Assembly (NCBI GenBank): GCA_964617995.1
Contig: CAZTXD010000055.1
Span: forward strand, 1 to 20,969
Direction: 5' to 3'
Origin: CAZTXD01 sp964617995
GTDB lineage: Bacteria; Actinomycetota; Acidimicrobiia; Spongiisociales; ZC4RG35
Length of the DNA: 20,969 nucleotides
This document shows, in pieces, positions 7,061-14,653 of this stretch; the first letter of the stretch is position 1; each line of letters opens with the position of its first letter. The translations under genes and the position numbers were made by a program. The notes beneath the pieces are model-generated. The model made no database searches. It was not told the DNA's origin and worked only from the letters and a program-made list of their open reading frames with translations.

Positions 7061-7193
7061 TCACATGTCCCGGCCTACTCCTCGTGTACCTCCGATACGA
7101 GTCCCCCGATTCCTGCTCCTACCTGGTCTCATCATGAACGTCGTCGAGAACGGTGCCCACAGGCCCCGCCCTGGCTGGCGGTTCACTGACGGT

Positions 7194-7212
7194 GAATGAG
7201 CCGGTGGGCCCA
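7194..7212 (+). promoter_or_regulatory. Conserved upstream stem-loop, pilin gene 3
   Basis: GAATGAGCCGGTGGGCCCA starts 98 nt before the ATG at 7292 and can form GAGCC-GGTG-GGCCC with one mismatch. It aligns with the elements before the other three pilin genes. The GGTGAAT just 5' of it is complementary to TTCAC a few bases upstream. Confidence 0.48.
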
Positions 7213-7291
7213 GGGTGGCGTACCGACCTCTCGGGCATCATTACGGGGTTAGCCCGCAAGCTCTCCGCTGGAGAACTCGAAAGGAGGAGAA

Positions 7292-7477
7292 ATGCTTGCT
7301 CTCTGGACCAAGGCAGTTGCCTACTTCAAGGACGAAGAGCGGGGCGCCACCATGGTGGAGTACGCCCTCATGGTCGCTTTGATCGCCGTCGTGGCCATCA
7401 TCGTGATCAGCATCGTCGGCCAGGAGACCTCGAACGCCTTCAAGACCGTCGGCGACTCGATGGGTGCCGCCAACTGA
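7292..7477 (+). CDS. flp: Flp/Fap-type major pilin, copy 3
   Basis: This is the third gene for the same 61-aa Flp pilin precursor, with leader cleavage expected after Gly18 and ATMVEYALM at the mature N-terminus. It differs from copy 1 at two silent bases (7456 and 7465) and from copy 2 at one. The upstream 40 nt match copy 2 exactly. The downstream sequence does not match the other copies and has a terminator of unrelated sequence. Identity therefore stops abruptly at the stop codon. The ribosome binding site AAAGGAGGAG fixes the start. Confidence 0.95.
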   Translation: MLALWTKAVAYFKDEERGATMVEYALMVALIAVVAIIVISIVGQETSNAFKTVGDSMGAAN

Positions 7478-7495
7478 CGAGAACCATCTCGCACG

Positions 7496-7527
7496 AAGAG
7501 GGGAGTGGGTGCGCCCACTCCCCTCTT
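7496..7527 (+). terminator. Rho-independent terminator after pilin gene 3
   Basis: A perfect 14-bp stem, AAGAGGGGAGTGGG pairing with CCCACTCCCCTCTT, encloses a TGCG (UNCG-type) loop and is followed by TCT. Sequence differs from the other two terminators while the architecture is the same. Confidence 0.88.
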
Positions 7528-7558
7528 TCTCGCCGTGATATGCACACCCGTGATTACC

Positions 7559-7577
7559 GAATAGGCCGGGTGGCCCA
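7559..7577 (+). promoter_or_regulatory. Conserved upstream stem-loop, pilin gene 4
   Basis: GAATAGGCCGGGTGGCCCA folds as GGCC-GGGT-GGCC and starts 98 nt before the ATG at 7657. The shared spacing holds even though this pilin gene is well diverged from the other three. Confidence 0.5.
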
Positions 7578-7587
7578 CTGCAGCGGC

Positions 7588-7615
7588 TCAAGCCCCCGGC
7601 CAGTATGCACGATAA
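7588..7615 (+). promoter_or_regulatory. Candidate FliA/WhiG-type promoter, pilin gene 4
   Basis: TCAAG (7588-7592) and GCACGATAA (7607-7615) resemble the FliA/WhiG consensus, with one extra A in the -10 part. The -10 ends 41 nt before the ATG, as for pilin gene 1. At the equivalent place pilin genes 2 and 3 have only weak matches (CGATTA, GGGTTA). Confidence 0.3.
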
Positions 7616-7656
7616 GTAGTCAGCGAACTGTCCAGCCAGCTATCGAAGGAGGAGAC

Positions 7657-7836
7657 ATGCTCGCTCTCTGGAATCGGGTGACCGCCTTCTTCACCCGTGA
7701 GCGTGGAGCCACGATGGTGGAGTACGCTCTCATGATCGCCCTCATCGCCGTCGTGGCACTCGTCGTTATCAGCGTTCTCGGTACCGAGGTGTCGACCACA
7801 TTCTCCGAAGCCGCCGACGGCTTCAGTGCGAACTGA
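7657..7836 (+). CDS. Flp/Fap-type pilin, diverged copy 4
   Basis: This is a 59-aa Flp pilin precursor. The leader MLALWNRVTAFFTRERG ends at Gly17, followed by ATMVEYALMIALIAVVALVV with Glu+5 and Tyr+6, and a tail ending ADGFSAN. The mature form is 42 residues. The mature N-terminal helix is nearly the same as in copies 1-3, but the C-terminal half, the exposed part of the subunit, is different. It may be a second major pilin or a minor subunit. The start is set by the ribosome binding site AAGGAGGAG. Unlike the other copies it has no strong terminator; only a weak AGCG-CAAT-CGCT hairpin (7851-7862) lies between it and the convergent GT-C gene 24 bp away. Confidence 0.93.
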   Translation: MLALWNRVTAFFTRERGATMVEYALMIALIAVVALVVISVLGTEVSTTFSEAADGFSAN

Positions 7837-7860
7837 GCGGATTCACTGACAGCGCAATCG

Positions 7861-9192
7861 CTATTTGACCAGGACCACGAACTCCCGGTCCTCATAGGTA
7901 GGCTTCCACCCCTCCGACCGCAGTACCTCGACGAGGGTGTCTTCCACCGGTAGCAGGACCTGCTCCACTCCATACTCCTCGAACAGACTCTCCCAACCCG
8001 GTCGCGCTCCTATTGCTTCGATGAACCGTCGATAGGTGTCACCGAACAGTTCCGCCCGATCGTCGACGAAGACATACGGAAACCCTTCGTATATCAGGTA
8101 CCCGCCGGTGGAGTCGTTGTGAAAGGTGGGCACTTCCGCGAGATGAGCGCTCGCCTCAACCGGAAACTCTTTCTCGAAGGTGTCCACATCCACCGGTGCC
8201 AGCCAGGCCAGCCCGACTATCAGGAGCATCGCTCCCCAGGCGGCCGGCCTGGCAAGAGGTGTAGTACCTAGCGTGGACATGGTCGGTGGGAACACGAAGG
8301 GCACGATGGCTATCGCCGCTAGCGGCACCGCCCTGTTGGCGGTGAAGGCAAACACCACGAAGGGGAGGATGATCCACAGGTCGTTGCGATCTACCTTGCC
8401 CACAGAGCCCAAAGCGATCAGAGCGACGATCCCCGCCAGGAACGGCCAGAGGGGAAGGGAGATGAAGTTCGGATGCAGCCACTCGCGGATCAGCTCCAGG
8501 TTGTCGGAGCTTCCTCCGAACTGGACGAGGATCTCCCACACAGCCCATCCGTGGGCAGTGAGAGTCGCCGTGGCCGCTCCCGCAACTGCATCCACCACGT
8601 AGGAGCGCCGTCGGTGACGTAGAGCCTGGAGGACGAGATAGCCGAGACCGACGACGAACCCCCCATGGCTCGAGGCCCACACCCAGAAGAGGAGGGGAAT
8701 CGTCCAGCGCAGCTTCCGCCGGTCGGCCATGAGAGTGAGCAGCGCGAACAGCGCCAAGGAGAGAAAGACGGGACGGGCCGTGAAGTAACCGAGGGTCTGC
8801 CACATGACCCACACCACCGCCAGCGGACCGAGGATCCTGCGTCCCGGAGCCACACGCAGTCCCACCGACAACAGCAGCACCAGGGAACTGAGACCCACGA
8901 CGACACCGGCCGAGGCGAGTGGGCCGATACTCTCGAACCAACCGTAACCGAGCTCCACCAGCCACGACTGGGTGCGCCAGGGCGAGCCGAAGGCGGTGAA
9001 CGTGAACGGGTCGGAGGTGAGGACGCTCCCCAGGTCGATCTGGCGCAGCCCTGCTTCCACATGCCACAGGTAGGAGTTGTCCTGGGTGGGCTTGCGGAGG
9101 GCGATCCCGATGGCCGTGATCGGCACCAACCAGGCGATCCTCGTCAGGTTGAGGGTGGTTGGCTTCAGCCGGTCATGTACCGCTGAAGACAT
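7861..9192 (-). CDS. GT-C-like polytopic membrane protein, last gene of the tad operon
   Basis: This is a 443-aa protein with about nine to ten transmembrane segments. After the first one comes KPTQDNSYLWHVEAGLR (Asp38, Trp43-His44), then LTSDPFTFTAFGSPWRTQSW. This resembles the D-x-WWH and DPFS-T-W patterns of bacterial GT-C membrane glycosyltransferases. The soluble C-terminal part (about 350-443) has STGGYLIYEGFPYVFVDDRAELFG, a segment common in the same group. The ATG at 9192 lies inside tadC, overlapping it by 20 bp, so the gene is translationally linked to the pilus operon. A role in modifying the pilus or a cell-surface glycan is inferred from this linkage. Catalysis is not proven and the substrate is unknown. 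Confidence 0.68.
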   Translation of the reverse strand: MSSAVHDRLKPTTLNLTRIAWLVPITAIGIALRKPTQDNSYLWHVEAGLRQIDLGSVLTSDPFTFTAFGSPWRTQSWLVELGYGWFESIGPLASAGVVVGLSSLVLLLSVGLRVAPGRRILGPLAVVWVMWQTLGYFTARPVFLSLALFALLTLMADRRKLRWTIPLLFWVWASSHGGFVVGLGYLVLQALRHRRRSYVVDAVAGAATATLTAHGWAVWEILVQFGGSSDNLELIREWLHPNFISLPLWPFLAGIVALIALGSVGKVDRNDLWIILPFVVFAFTANRAVPLAAIAIVPFVFPPTMSTLGTTPLARPAAWGAMLLIVGLAWLAPVDVDTFEKEFPVEASAHLAEVPTFHNDSTGGYLIYEGFPYVFVDDRAELFGDTYRRFIEAIGARPGWESLFEEYGVEQVLLPVEDTLVEVLRSEGWKPTYEDREFVVLVK

Positions 9193-10093
9193 CCGCGATC
9201 TGGATCACCGCCGGACCCAACAGCACGATGAACAGCGCCGGGAAGATGCAGAACACCAGCGGGAACACCAGCTTTACCGGAGCTCCAAACGCCTTCTCCT
9301 GGGCTCGTTGACGGCGCTTGACCCGCATCTCGTCGGCCTGCACCCGCAGCACCCGGGCGATGGCAACACCGAACGCCTCGGCCTGGAGCATCGCCAACAG
9401 GAACGACCGCAGCTCGTCGAGGTCGGTGCGGTCCATGAGATGGCGCATGGCGTCGCGGCGGGCCACCCCCACCCGGGTCTCCTGGAGCATCCGGAAGAAC
9501 TCCTCCGACAGCGGGCCGGGCACCGTACCCACCACCCGGGCCAGGGCCGCGTCGAACCCGAGACCCGCCTCCACCGATATGACCAGCAAATCGAGGATGT
9601 CGGGCAGGGCCCTCTGCATCGCTGTTCTGCGCTCGCCCACCTTGCGGGTGAGCCACACGTCCGGGCCGGCAAAGCCCAAAACGATGGGCAAGGCGATGAC
9701 CAGAATCCGCTGGATCCCGGCCAGGCCTGCTCTGGTGGCGAAGTATGCCAGGACGAGACCGGCGATTGTGGTGAAGAACTTGATGACCGCGAAGCCGGGG
9801 GCGTCGAGGTTGCCGGGGTGACCCGCCAGCATCAGCTTGCGCTGGGTCTTCTCGAGGTAGCCAACCGGCGTGAGCCGCCGAACGAAACCGAAGATCTTCA
9901 GGACGACCGGCGCAACCGCCCGCTCCGACAGCGGCTTGGCCAGCGTCTCCTCTCGTAAGGAATCCTTGCCGTACACGGCCAGGCGGTCGGTGGCGGTCTG
10001 CTGCGCCCGCATCACCCCGTTGCCGATCCACAGCACGACGAAGGCCACGAACAGGAAAGTCCCGACCAGGCCGACTATGAGAAGTGGTTCCAT
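9173..10093 (-). CDS. tadC: Tad pilus inner-membrane platform protein TadC (T2SSF domain)
   Basis: This 306-aa protein has an N-terminal membrane segment (about 4-24), a basic linker and a second membrane pair (about 105-145). A T2SSF domain with ALPDILDLLVISVEAGLGFDAAL follows, and the C-terminal membrane segment is VFPLVFCIFPALFIVLLGPA. The ALPDxLDLLVxSVEAGL signature is typical of TadC. TadC and TadB form the platform on which the CpaF ATPase drives pilin assembly. The ATG at 10093 was chosen because it is 5 bp after the stop of the tadB fusion and begins directly with the membrane segment. The 3' end overlaps the GT-C gene by 20 bp. Confidence 0.92.
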   Translation of the reverse strand: MEPLLIVGLVGTFLFVAFVVLWIGNGVMRAQQTATDRLAVYGKDSLREETLAKPLSERAVAPVVLKIFGFVRRLTPVGYLEKTQRKLMLAGHPGNLDAPGFAVIKFFTTIAGLVLAYFATRAGLAGIQRILVIALPIVLGFAGPDVWLTRKVGERRTAMQRALPDILDLLVISVEAGLGFDAALARVVGTVPGPLSEEFFRMLQETRVGVARRDAMRHLMDRTDLDELRSFLLAMLQAEAFGVAIARVLRVQADEMRVKRRQRAQEKAFGAPVKLVFPLVFCIFPALFIVLLGPAVIQIADVFSGT

Positions 10094-10098
10094 CGCTC

Positions 10099-12057
10099 TC
10101 ACACCTCGATATTGATGATCTTGCGCAGCCACAGGATGCCGGCCGCCATCAGAAGCAAACCCACCCCGATGGCGATCAGACCGGCGGTGCTCTCGAACAG
10201 CGGAGCGATGTAGCCGGGGTTGGTTGTCCACAGGTAGCCGGCAAGAAAGAACGGAAGGCCGCCGAGGATGACGGCGGAGATCCGGCCCTCGGCGGTGAGA
10301 GCCTTGATCTCCCCCCGGATACGGTTGCGATGCATCATGGTGTCGGCCACGGTCTGAAGCACCTCGGCCAGGTTACCGCCGACTTCCCGCTGGATCTCGA
10401 TGGCCATGACGGCCCATTCGAAATCCTGTGACTGAGTGCGGTCGGTGATCCCGTTGAGCGCTTCCGTGACGCTGCGACCCAGCCTCGCCTCGGCGATCGC
10501 CCTGCCGAACTCCCGGGAGGTGGGATCGGGAGCCTCGGTCGCCACAGCCTCGACCGCCTGGAGGAGCGAGTAGCCGGCCCGCAGCGAAGTCGAGATGAGG
10601 GTGAGGGTGTCGGGGAGCTGATTCTCGAAGCGGCGCTTCTCCCGGGCCCCGGCCCAGCGCATGAAACCGAACAGGAACCCGACGACGAGGAGGGTCACCG
10701 CCGCTCCCCCGATAGGACCGTAGGGAAGGGCGGCCACCAGGCCACCCACGATGGCGATCCCGAACATGGCGACGATCGCCTCACCCGGCGACAGCGGAAT
10801 GTTGGCCTGCTCGAGGGCGGCGTTCATTCCCGAGGTCATGCCCCGCTGGGCGACCTGCTCCTCCGCCGCCTGCGAGAAGCGCCTCAGCAAGGGGATGCGA
10901 TCGAGTAGGTTGCGCTTCTCCTCCATCTGGGTGCCTCCGGCACGGCGCCCGTAGGCCTGGAGACGCTTGGCGAAGGCGCCTCCTCCTTCCTCCTCCTTCC
11001 GGCCGAAGAGGATCCAGATGAACAGGGCGAGCGCCCCTCCTGCTCCCAGCGCGGCGATGAGGATCATCGTCTGCGGCGAGGCGGGCATCGTGTCCTCCAC
11101 GATGAACGTCTGGGCTTCGGGAAAGACCTGGACGGTGGTGGCGGTCGATCCGGTGGTCGTGGTGACGAACCCGCTCACCTCGGCGCTGGCCTGGTCTGTG
11201 AGCCCGCCGTACTCGACGGCGAAGTCCATGTTGCCGGGGGAAGTGCGGGGAACGGTGAAGCGGGCCACCAGCACGTTGTTGATCTCGGCCTGGATCTGCC
11301 CGTAGAGGCCGGCGAGCTGACCCGGATCGGGTGCCTGGAGGAACAGCCCGTCACCCGCCTCGGCGATCACCCTGACGGCGTCGGGGTCGAAGCCCTCCGC
11401 CTCCAGGGCGACACCGAAGATGCGCACATCGGACTGGGCGATGGCGGCCTGGACGTCGGCTGCGGAGGCCTGGCTGCCGTTGTCGTCGCCGTCGGCGAGC
11501 ACGATCAGGTTGGCCTGCACGTTGGAGGCGCTCGGGTCGGCGAACATCCGCAACGCGTGGATGATGGCGTCGTTGAAGGCGGTGGCGCCCTCTGCCACGA
11601 TCCCGTCGATACGGCCGAGCAACGTGGAGGTGTTGTTGGTGAAACCCTGGAGCACCCGGACCTCGTCGTCGAAGGTGACGATCGCCACGAAATCCTCGGG
11701 GCGCTTCTGCTCGACGAAACCCCGGGCGGCGTTGCGGGCCGCCTCGATGGGCTCACCCTGCATAGAGCCAGAGGTGTCGATGGCCAGGATCACTCCCACC
11801 GCCACCGACGAACTGGACAGCGGCTCGACGGTGAGGTTCTCGACCGGGGCGCCGTCGGCAGTGACGGTCAGGTCCTCGGGGTTGAGGCCCTCGGTGACGT
11901 TGCGGAGCCCGACCACCATCGTGACGTTGCCGCCCTCGCGGTAGCGAGACGTGTTCACCTCGACTATCTGCACCTCGCTCGCCTGCGCGAAAGCCAGGGC
12001 CGGGAAGGCCACCAACCCCGCCAGGATGAGCGTCAGTAGGAGACGAAGCCGGATCAC
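10099..12057 (-). CDS. VWA domain fused to TadB-type platform protein
   Basis: This is a 652-aa protein in two parts. Residues 1-25 are a signal peptide (LLLTLILAGLVAFPALAFAQA). The exported part contains a von Willebrand A domain (about 86-270) with the metal-binding MIDAS motif DTSGSM at 94-99, Thr159 in EGATAFNDA and Asp189 in VLADGDD. A Thr-rich linker leads to a membrane segment at about 331-350. The rest is TadB: membrane pair at about 426-468, T2SSF domain at about 485-590 (LPDTLTLISTSLRAGYSLLQAVEAV) and two C-terminal membrane segments. A typical TadB is about 300 residues and lacks the VWA part. The GTG start overlaps the cpaF stop (GTGA). The VWA module would face outside and may bind a ligand, pilus tip or surface; that is inference. 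The exported part has six N-X-S/T sites. Confidence 0.9.
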   Translation of the reverse strand: MIRLRLLLTLILAGLVAFPALAFAQASEVQIVEVNTSRYREGGNVTMVVGLRNVTEGLNPEDLTVTADGAPVENLTVEPLSSSSVAVGVILAIDTSGSMQGEPIEAARNAARGFVEQKRPEDFVAIVTFDDEVRVLQGFTNNTSTLLGRIDGIVAEGATAFNDAIIHALRMFADPSASNVQANLIVLADGDDNGSQASAADVQAAIAQSDVRIFGVALEAEGFDPDAVRVIAEAGDGLFLQAPDPGQLAGLYGQIQAEINNVLVARFTVPRTSPGNMDFAVEYGGLTDQASAEVSGFVTTTTGSTATTVQVFPEAQTFIVEDTMPASPQTMILIAALGAGGALALFIWILFGRKEEEGGGAFAKRLQAYGRRAGGTQMEEKRNLLDRIPLLRRFSQAAEEQVAQRGMTSGMNAALEQANIPLSPGEAIVAMFGIAIVGGLVAALPYGPIGGAAVTLLVVGFLFGFMRWAGAREKRRFENQLPDTLTLISTSLRAGYSLLQAVEAVATEAPDPTSREFGRAIAEARLGRSVTEALNGITDRTQSQDFEWAVMAIEIQREVGGNLAEVLQTVADTMMHRNRIRGEIKALTAEGRISAVILGGLPFFLAGYLWTTNPGYIAPLFESTAGLIAIGVGLLLMAAGILWLRKIINIEV

Positions 12058-13439
12058 CGCGCCATCTGCATCTCTCCGCCGCGCTTGGCGAAGGGCTCGG
12101 GGTCGAACAGGTCGGCCGGAAGGCGGATGCCCTGGGCGAGGAGGTCGTCGGAGAAGGTGGGACGGATCCCGGTCGCCTTGAGACGACCTTTGAAACTGCC
12201 GGTCTCTTCGTCGACGCCCTCACCGAAGTCGAAGAGGAACAGGTCCTGGAGGGTGATGATCTCGCCCTCCATGCCCTCCACCTCGGTGATGTGGGTGATG
12301 CGGCGGGTGCCGTCCCGGAGACGGGCGACGTGGACGATGAGGTCGACGGCCGACGCCACCTGCTCGCGGATAGCCCGTACCGGCAGGTCGAATCCTGCCA
12401 TCAGCACCATCGTCTCGATACGAGACAGGGTGTCACGGGGGCCGTTGGAGTGGATCGTGGTGAGCGAGCCGTCGTGGCCGGTGTTCATGGCCTGCAACAT
12501 GTCGAGCGCCTCGGCGCCACGACACTCACCGACGACGATGCGGTCGGGACGCATACGCAGCGTGTTCTTGACCAGCTCGCGGATGCCCACCGCGCCCTTG
12601 CCCTCGATGTTCGGCGGACGGGACTCGAGGGTGAGCACGTGCTCCTGGTGGAGCTGGAGCTCGGCGGCGTCCTCCACGGTGACGATGCGCTCGTCGCCGG
12701 GGATGTAGCTCGAGGCCACGTTGAGGGTGGTGGTCTTACCGGAGCCGGTACCACCGGAGATGATGACGTTCAGGCGGCCCCGCACGCAGGCCCGGAGGAA
12801 GTCGGCGGTGCGCTGGGACATAGTCCCGAAGCGGATCAGGTCGGCCTCCTGGAACGGGTCCACGGCGAACTTACGGATCGTCAGGAAGGGCCCGCCGATG
12901 GCCAACGGCGAGATGACGGCGTTGACACGGGAGCCGTCGGGGAGGCGGGCGTCGACCATCGGGGTGGCCTCGTCGACGCGGCGGCCGATCTGGCCGACGA
13001 TCTTGTCGATGATGCGGCGGAGATGCACGTCGTCGACGAAGTGGACGTCGGACTTGAAGATCTTGCCGGTCTTCTCGAAGTAGATGTCGTAGGGCCCGTT
13101 GGCCATCACCTCGGTGACGTCGGGGTCGTTGAGGAGCGGGTCGATGGGGCCGTAGCCGAGGACGTCGGAGGCGATCTCGTTGAGGAGCTGGCGTCGATCG
13201 GCCGACGTGAGGGGCATGCCCTGTTCCTGGTCGACAGCCCACTCCAGCATCTCCATGACCCGGAGGCGCAGCTCGGCGTCCGACATCTGGCGGTCGTAGA
13301 GGGTGGGACCGAGTTCCTCGATCACCCGGAAGTGGAGGCGCCCGCGCAGTTCGTTCATCTGCGAGGAGCGGTTGGATGCGAACCCGGTCGCCTCGGCGGA
13401 GGCGCGAGCCTGGGCAACCCTTTCAGAGAGTGAAGCCAT
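12054..13439 (-). CDS. cpaF: Tad pilus assembly/secretion ATPase CpaF/TadA
   Basis: This is a 461-aa hexameric ATPase of the type II/IV secretion superfamily that powers Tad pilus assembly at the cytoplasmic face. The N-terminal domain includes VLGYGPIDPLLNDPDVTEVMANG. The catalytic core shows Walker A SGGTGSGKTT (228-237), an Asp-box-like VTVEDAAELQL, Walker B RMRPDRIVVGECRG with Glu305, and a His box TGHDGSLTTIHSN (320-332). All are intact, so the enzyme should be active. The ATG at 13439 has an AAAGGA ribosome binding site. It is 22 bp after the cpaE stop and overlaps the VWA-tadB start by 4 bp, placing it in the middle of the operon. Confidence 0.96.
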   Translation of the reverse strand: MASLSERVAQARASAEATGFASNRSSQMNELRGRLHFRVIEELGPTLYDRQMSDAELRLRVMEMLEWAVDQEQGMPLTSADRRQLLNEIASDVLGYGPIDPLLNDPDVTEVMANGPYDIYFEKTGKIFKSDVHFVDDVHLRRIIDKIVGQIGRRVDEATPMVDARLPDGSRVNAVISPLAIGGPFLTIRKFAVDPFQEADLIRFGTMSQRTADFLRACVRGRLNVIISGGTGSGKTTTLNVASSYIPGDERIVTVEDAAELQLHQEHVLTLESRPPNIEGKGAVGIRELVKNTLRMRPDRIVVGECRGAEALDMLQAMNTGHDGSLTTIHSNGPRDTLSRIETMVLMAGFDLPVRAIREQVASAVDLIVHVARLRDGTRRITHITEVEGMEGEIITLQDLFLFDFGEGVDEETGSFKGRLKATGIRPTFSDDLLAQGIRLPADLFDPEPFAKRGGEMQMAR

Positions 13440-13461
13440 CAGCGTGTCCTTTCATTTCAAA

Positions 13462-14646
13462 TCACTTTCGACCGAACATGCCCTTACCTGAAGTGGGTTC
13501 GGGCACCGGTCCCGCCACCAATTCGGCCACCGACTCGAATCCCTTGGCTATTCGGGACTTGGGAGCGGACTCGACCACCGGGCGACCTTCGTTGACCGAG
13601 GCCGCCACCGCCCCGTCGGAGGGGATGGCCGCCGACAGCTTCGTCTTGAGTGCACCCTCGATCTCCCTGTCGTCGAGGCGGGCCTTGGCGTTGGCGCGGT
13701 TCATGACGATCTGCACCTTGTCGGTGGCGAACTTCAGCAGGCGTAGCGTCTCCAGGGCCAGCTTGGCGTTCTTGACGGACGGCAGATCCATGTCCACCAC
13801 CATCAGGATTTGGTCGCCGGCCTCCACCAGCGACAGCAGCAGCTCGTCGAGCATGGAGGCGGTGTCGACGATCACGTAGTCGAACGACTCCCGCAGCAGC
13901 TCGATCATCTTCATGAGCCCGGCGGTGGTGATGTCGTCGGCGAAGGCGGGCTCCAGAGGAGCCGCCAGCACCTTGAGTCCGCTGTGATGCTCGGTGAGGA
14001 GGGTCTGGAGCATCGCCGAGTCGAGATGGTGCATCTCGTGGGCGGCGTTCACCATCGTGAAGCGGGGTTCGAGCTGGAGCACGAGGCAGCAGTCGCCGAA
14101 CTGGAGATCGGCGTCCACCAGCACGACACGCTTCCCCTGGTGACGGGTGAGCAGCAGCGCAAGATTGGTGGCGGTGACGGTCTTGCCGCTGCCGCCCTTG
14201 GCGCTGGTGACCACCACCACCCGGCCCCGTTCCGACTCTTCTTCGGGAACGGTCGGCGCCACCGTACGGCGGTCACGCTCGAGGACGTCGCCGGCGAACT
14301 GCTCGATCGCCGCCTCGATCTTCGATTCGTCCAGGGGCGCCTCGATGACGTCGGAGAGGCCGACCCGCATACCGGAACGGAGCAGGTCGGCGGTCACTTC
14401 CGGCGCCACCAGCACCAGCACCAGGGCCGGGTCGGCGTTGTGGATCGCCCGGATGTCGATCATGGAGCCCTCGGAGGCGAAGGACGGGCCGAGGAGGACC
14501 ATGCGGAGCTGGCCCCCCTCGATGGCCGACAGAGCGCCGTCGAGCGAGCGAGCCACCGGGAGGCGGCCATCGAGGAGACGCTTGGCCTCGTCGATGAAGT
14601 CGTCGTCATCGTCGACAACAAGCAGATTGTGCTCGCTGAGTGACAT
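13462..14646 (-). CDS. cpaE: CpaE/TadZ-like ParA-family ATPase with pseudo-receiver domain
   Basis: This is a 394-aa CpaE/TadZ-type protein that positions the Tad machinery in the cell. Residues 1-120 look like a response-regulator receiver (VVDDDDDF at 10-17). The phosphoacceptor Asp is replaced (LLGPSF, Gly53) and the conserved Lys is missing, so this is a pseudo-receiver, as usual in CpaE. The MinD/ParA ATPase domain has the deviant Walker A SAKGGSGKT (148-156) and VLVDADLQFGD (175-185). The end is GKGMFGRK. It begins 7 bp after the cpaB stop and ends 22 bp before cpaF. Confidence 0.92.
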   Translation of the reverse strand: MSLSEHNLLVVDDDDDFIDEAKRLLDGRLPVARSLDGALSAIEGGQLRMVLLGPSFASEGSMIDIRAIHNADPALVLVLVAPEVTADLLRSGMRVGLSDVIEAPLDESKIEAAIEQFAGDVLERDRRTVAPTVPEEESERGRVVVVTSAKGGSGKTVTATNLALLLTRHQGKRVVLVDADLQFGDCCLVLQLEPRFTMVNAAHEMHHLDSAMLQTLLTEHHSGLKVLAAPLEPAFADDITTAGLMKMIELLRESFDYVIVDTASMLDELLLSLVEAGDQILMVVDMDLPSVKNAKLALETLRLLKFATDKVQIVMNRANAKARLDDREIEGALKTKLSAAIPSDGAVAASVNEGRPVVESAPKSRIAKGFESVAELVAGPVPEPTSGKGMFGRK

Positions 14647-14653
14647 TACTGCG

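Noticed and set aside
9077..9958. Plus-strand open frames opposite tadC and other tad genes
   Set aside because: They are His/Gln/Arg/Asp-rich mirror frames without recognisable domains or ribosome binding sites, fully opposite well-identified genes.
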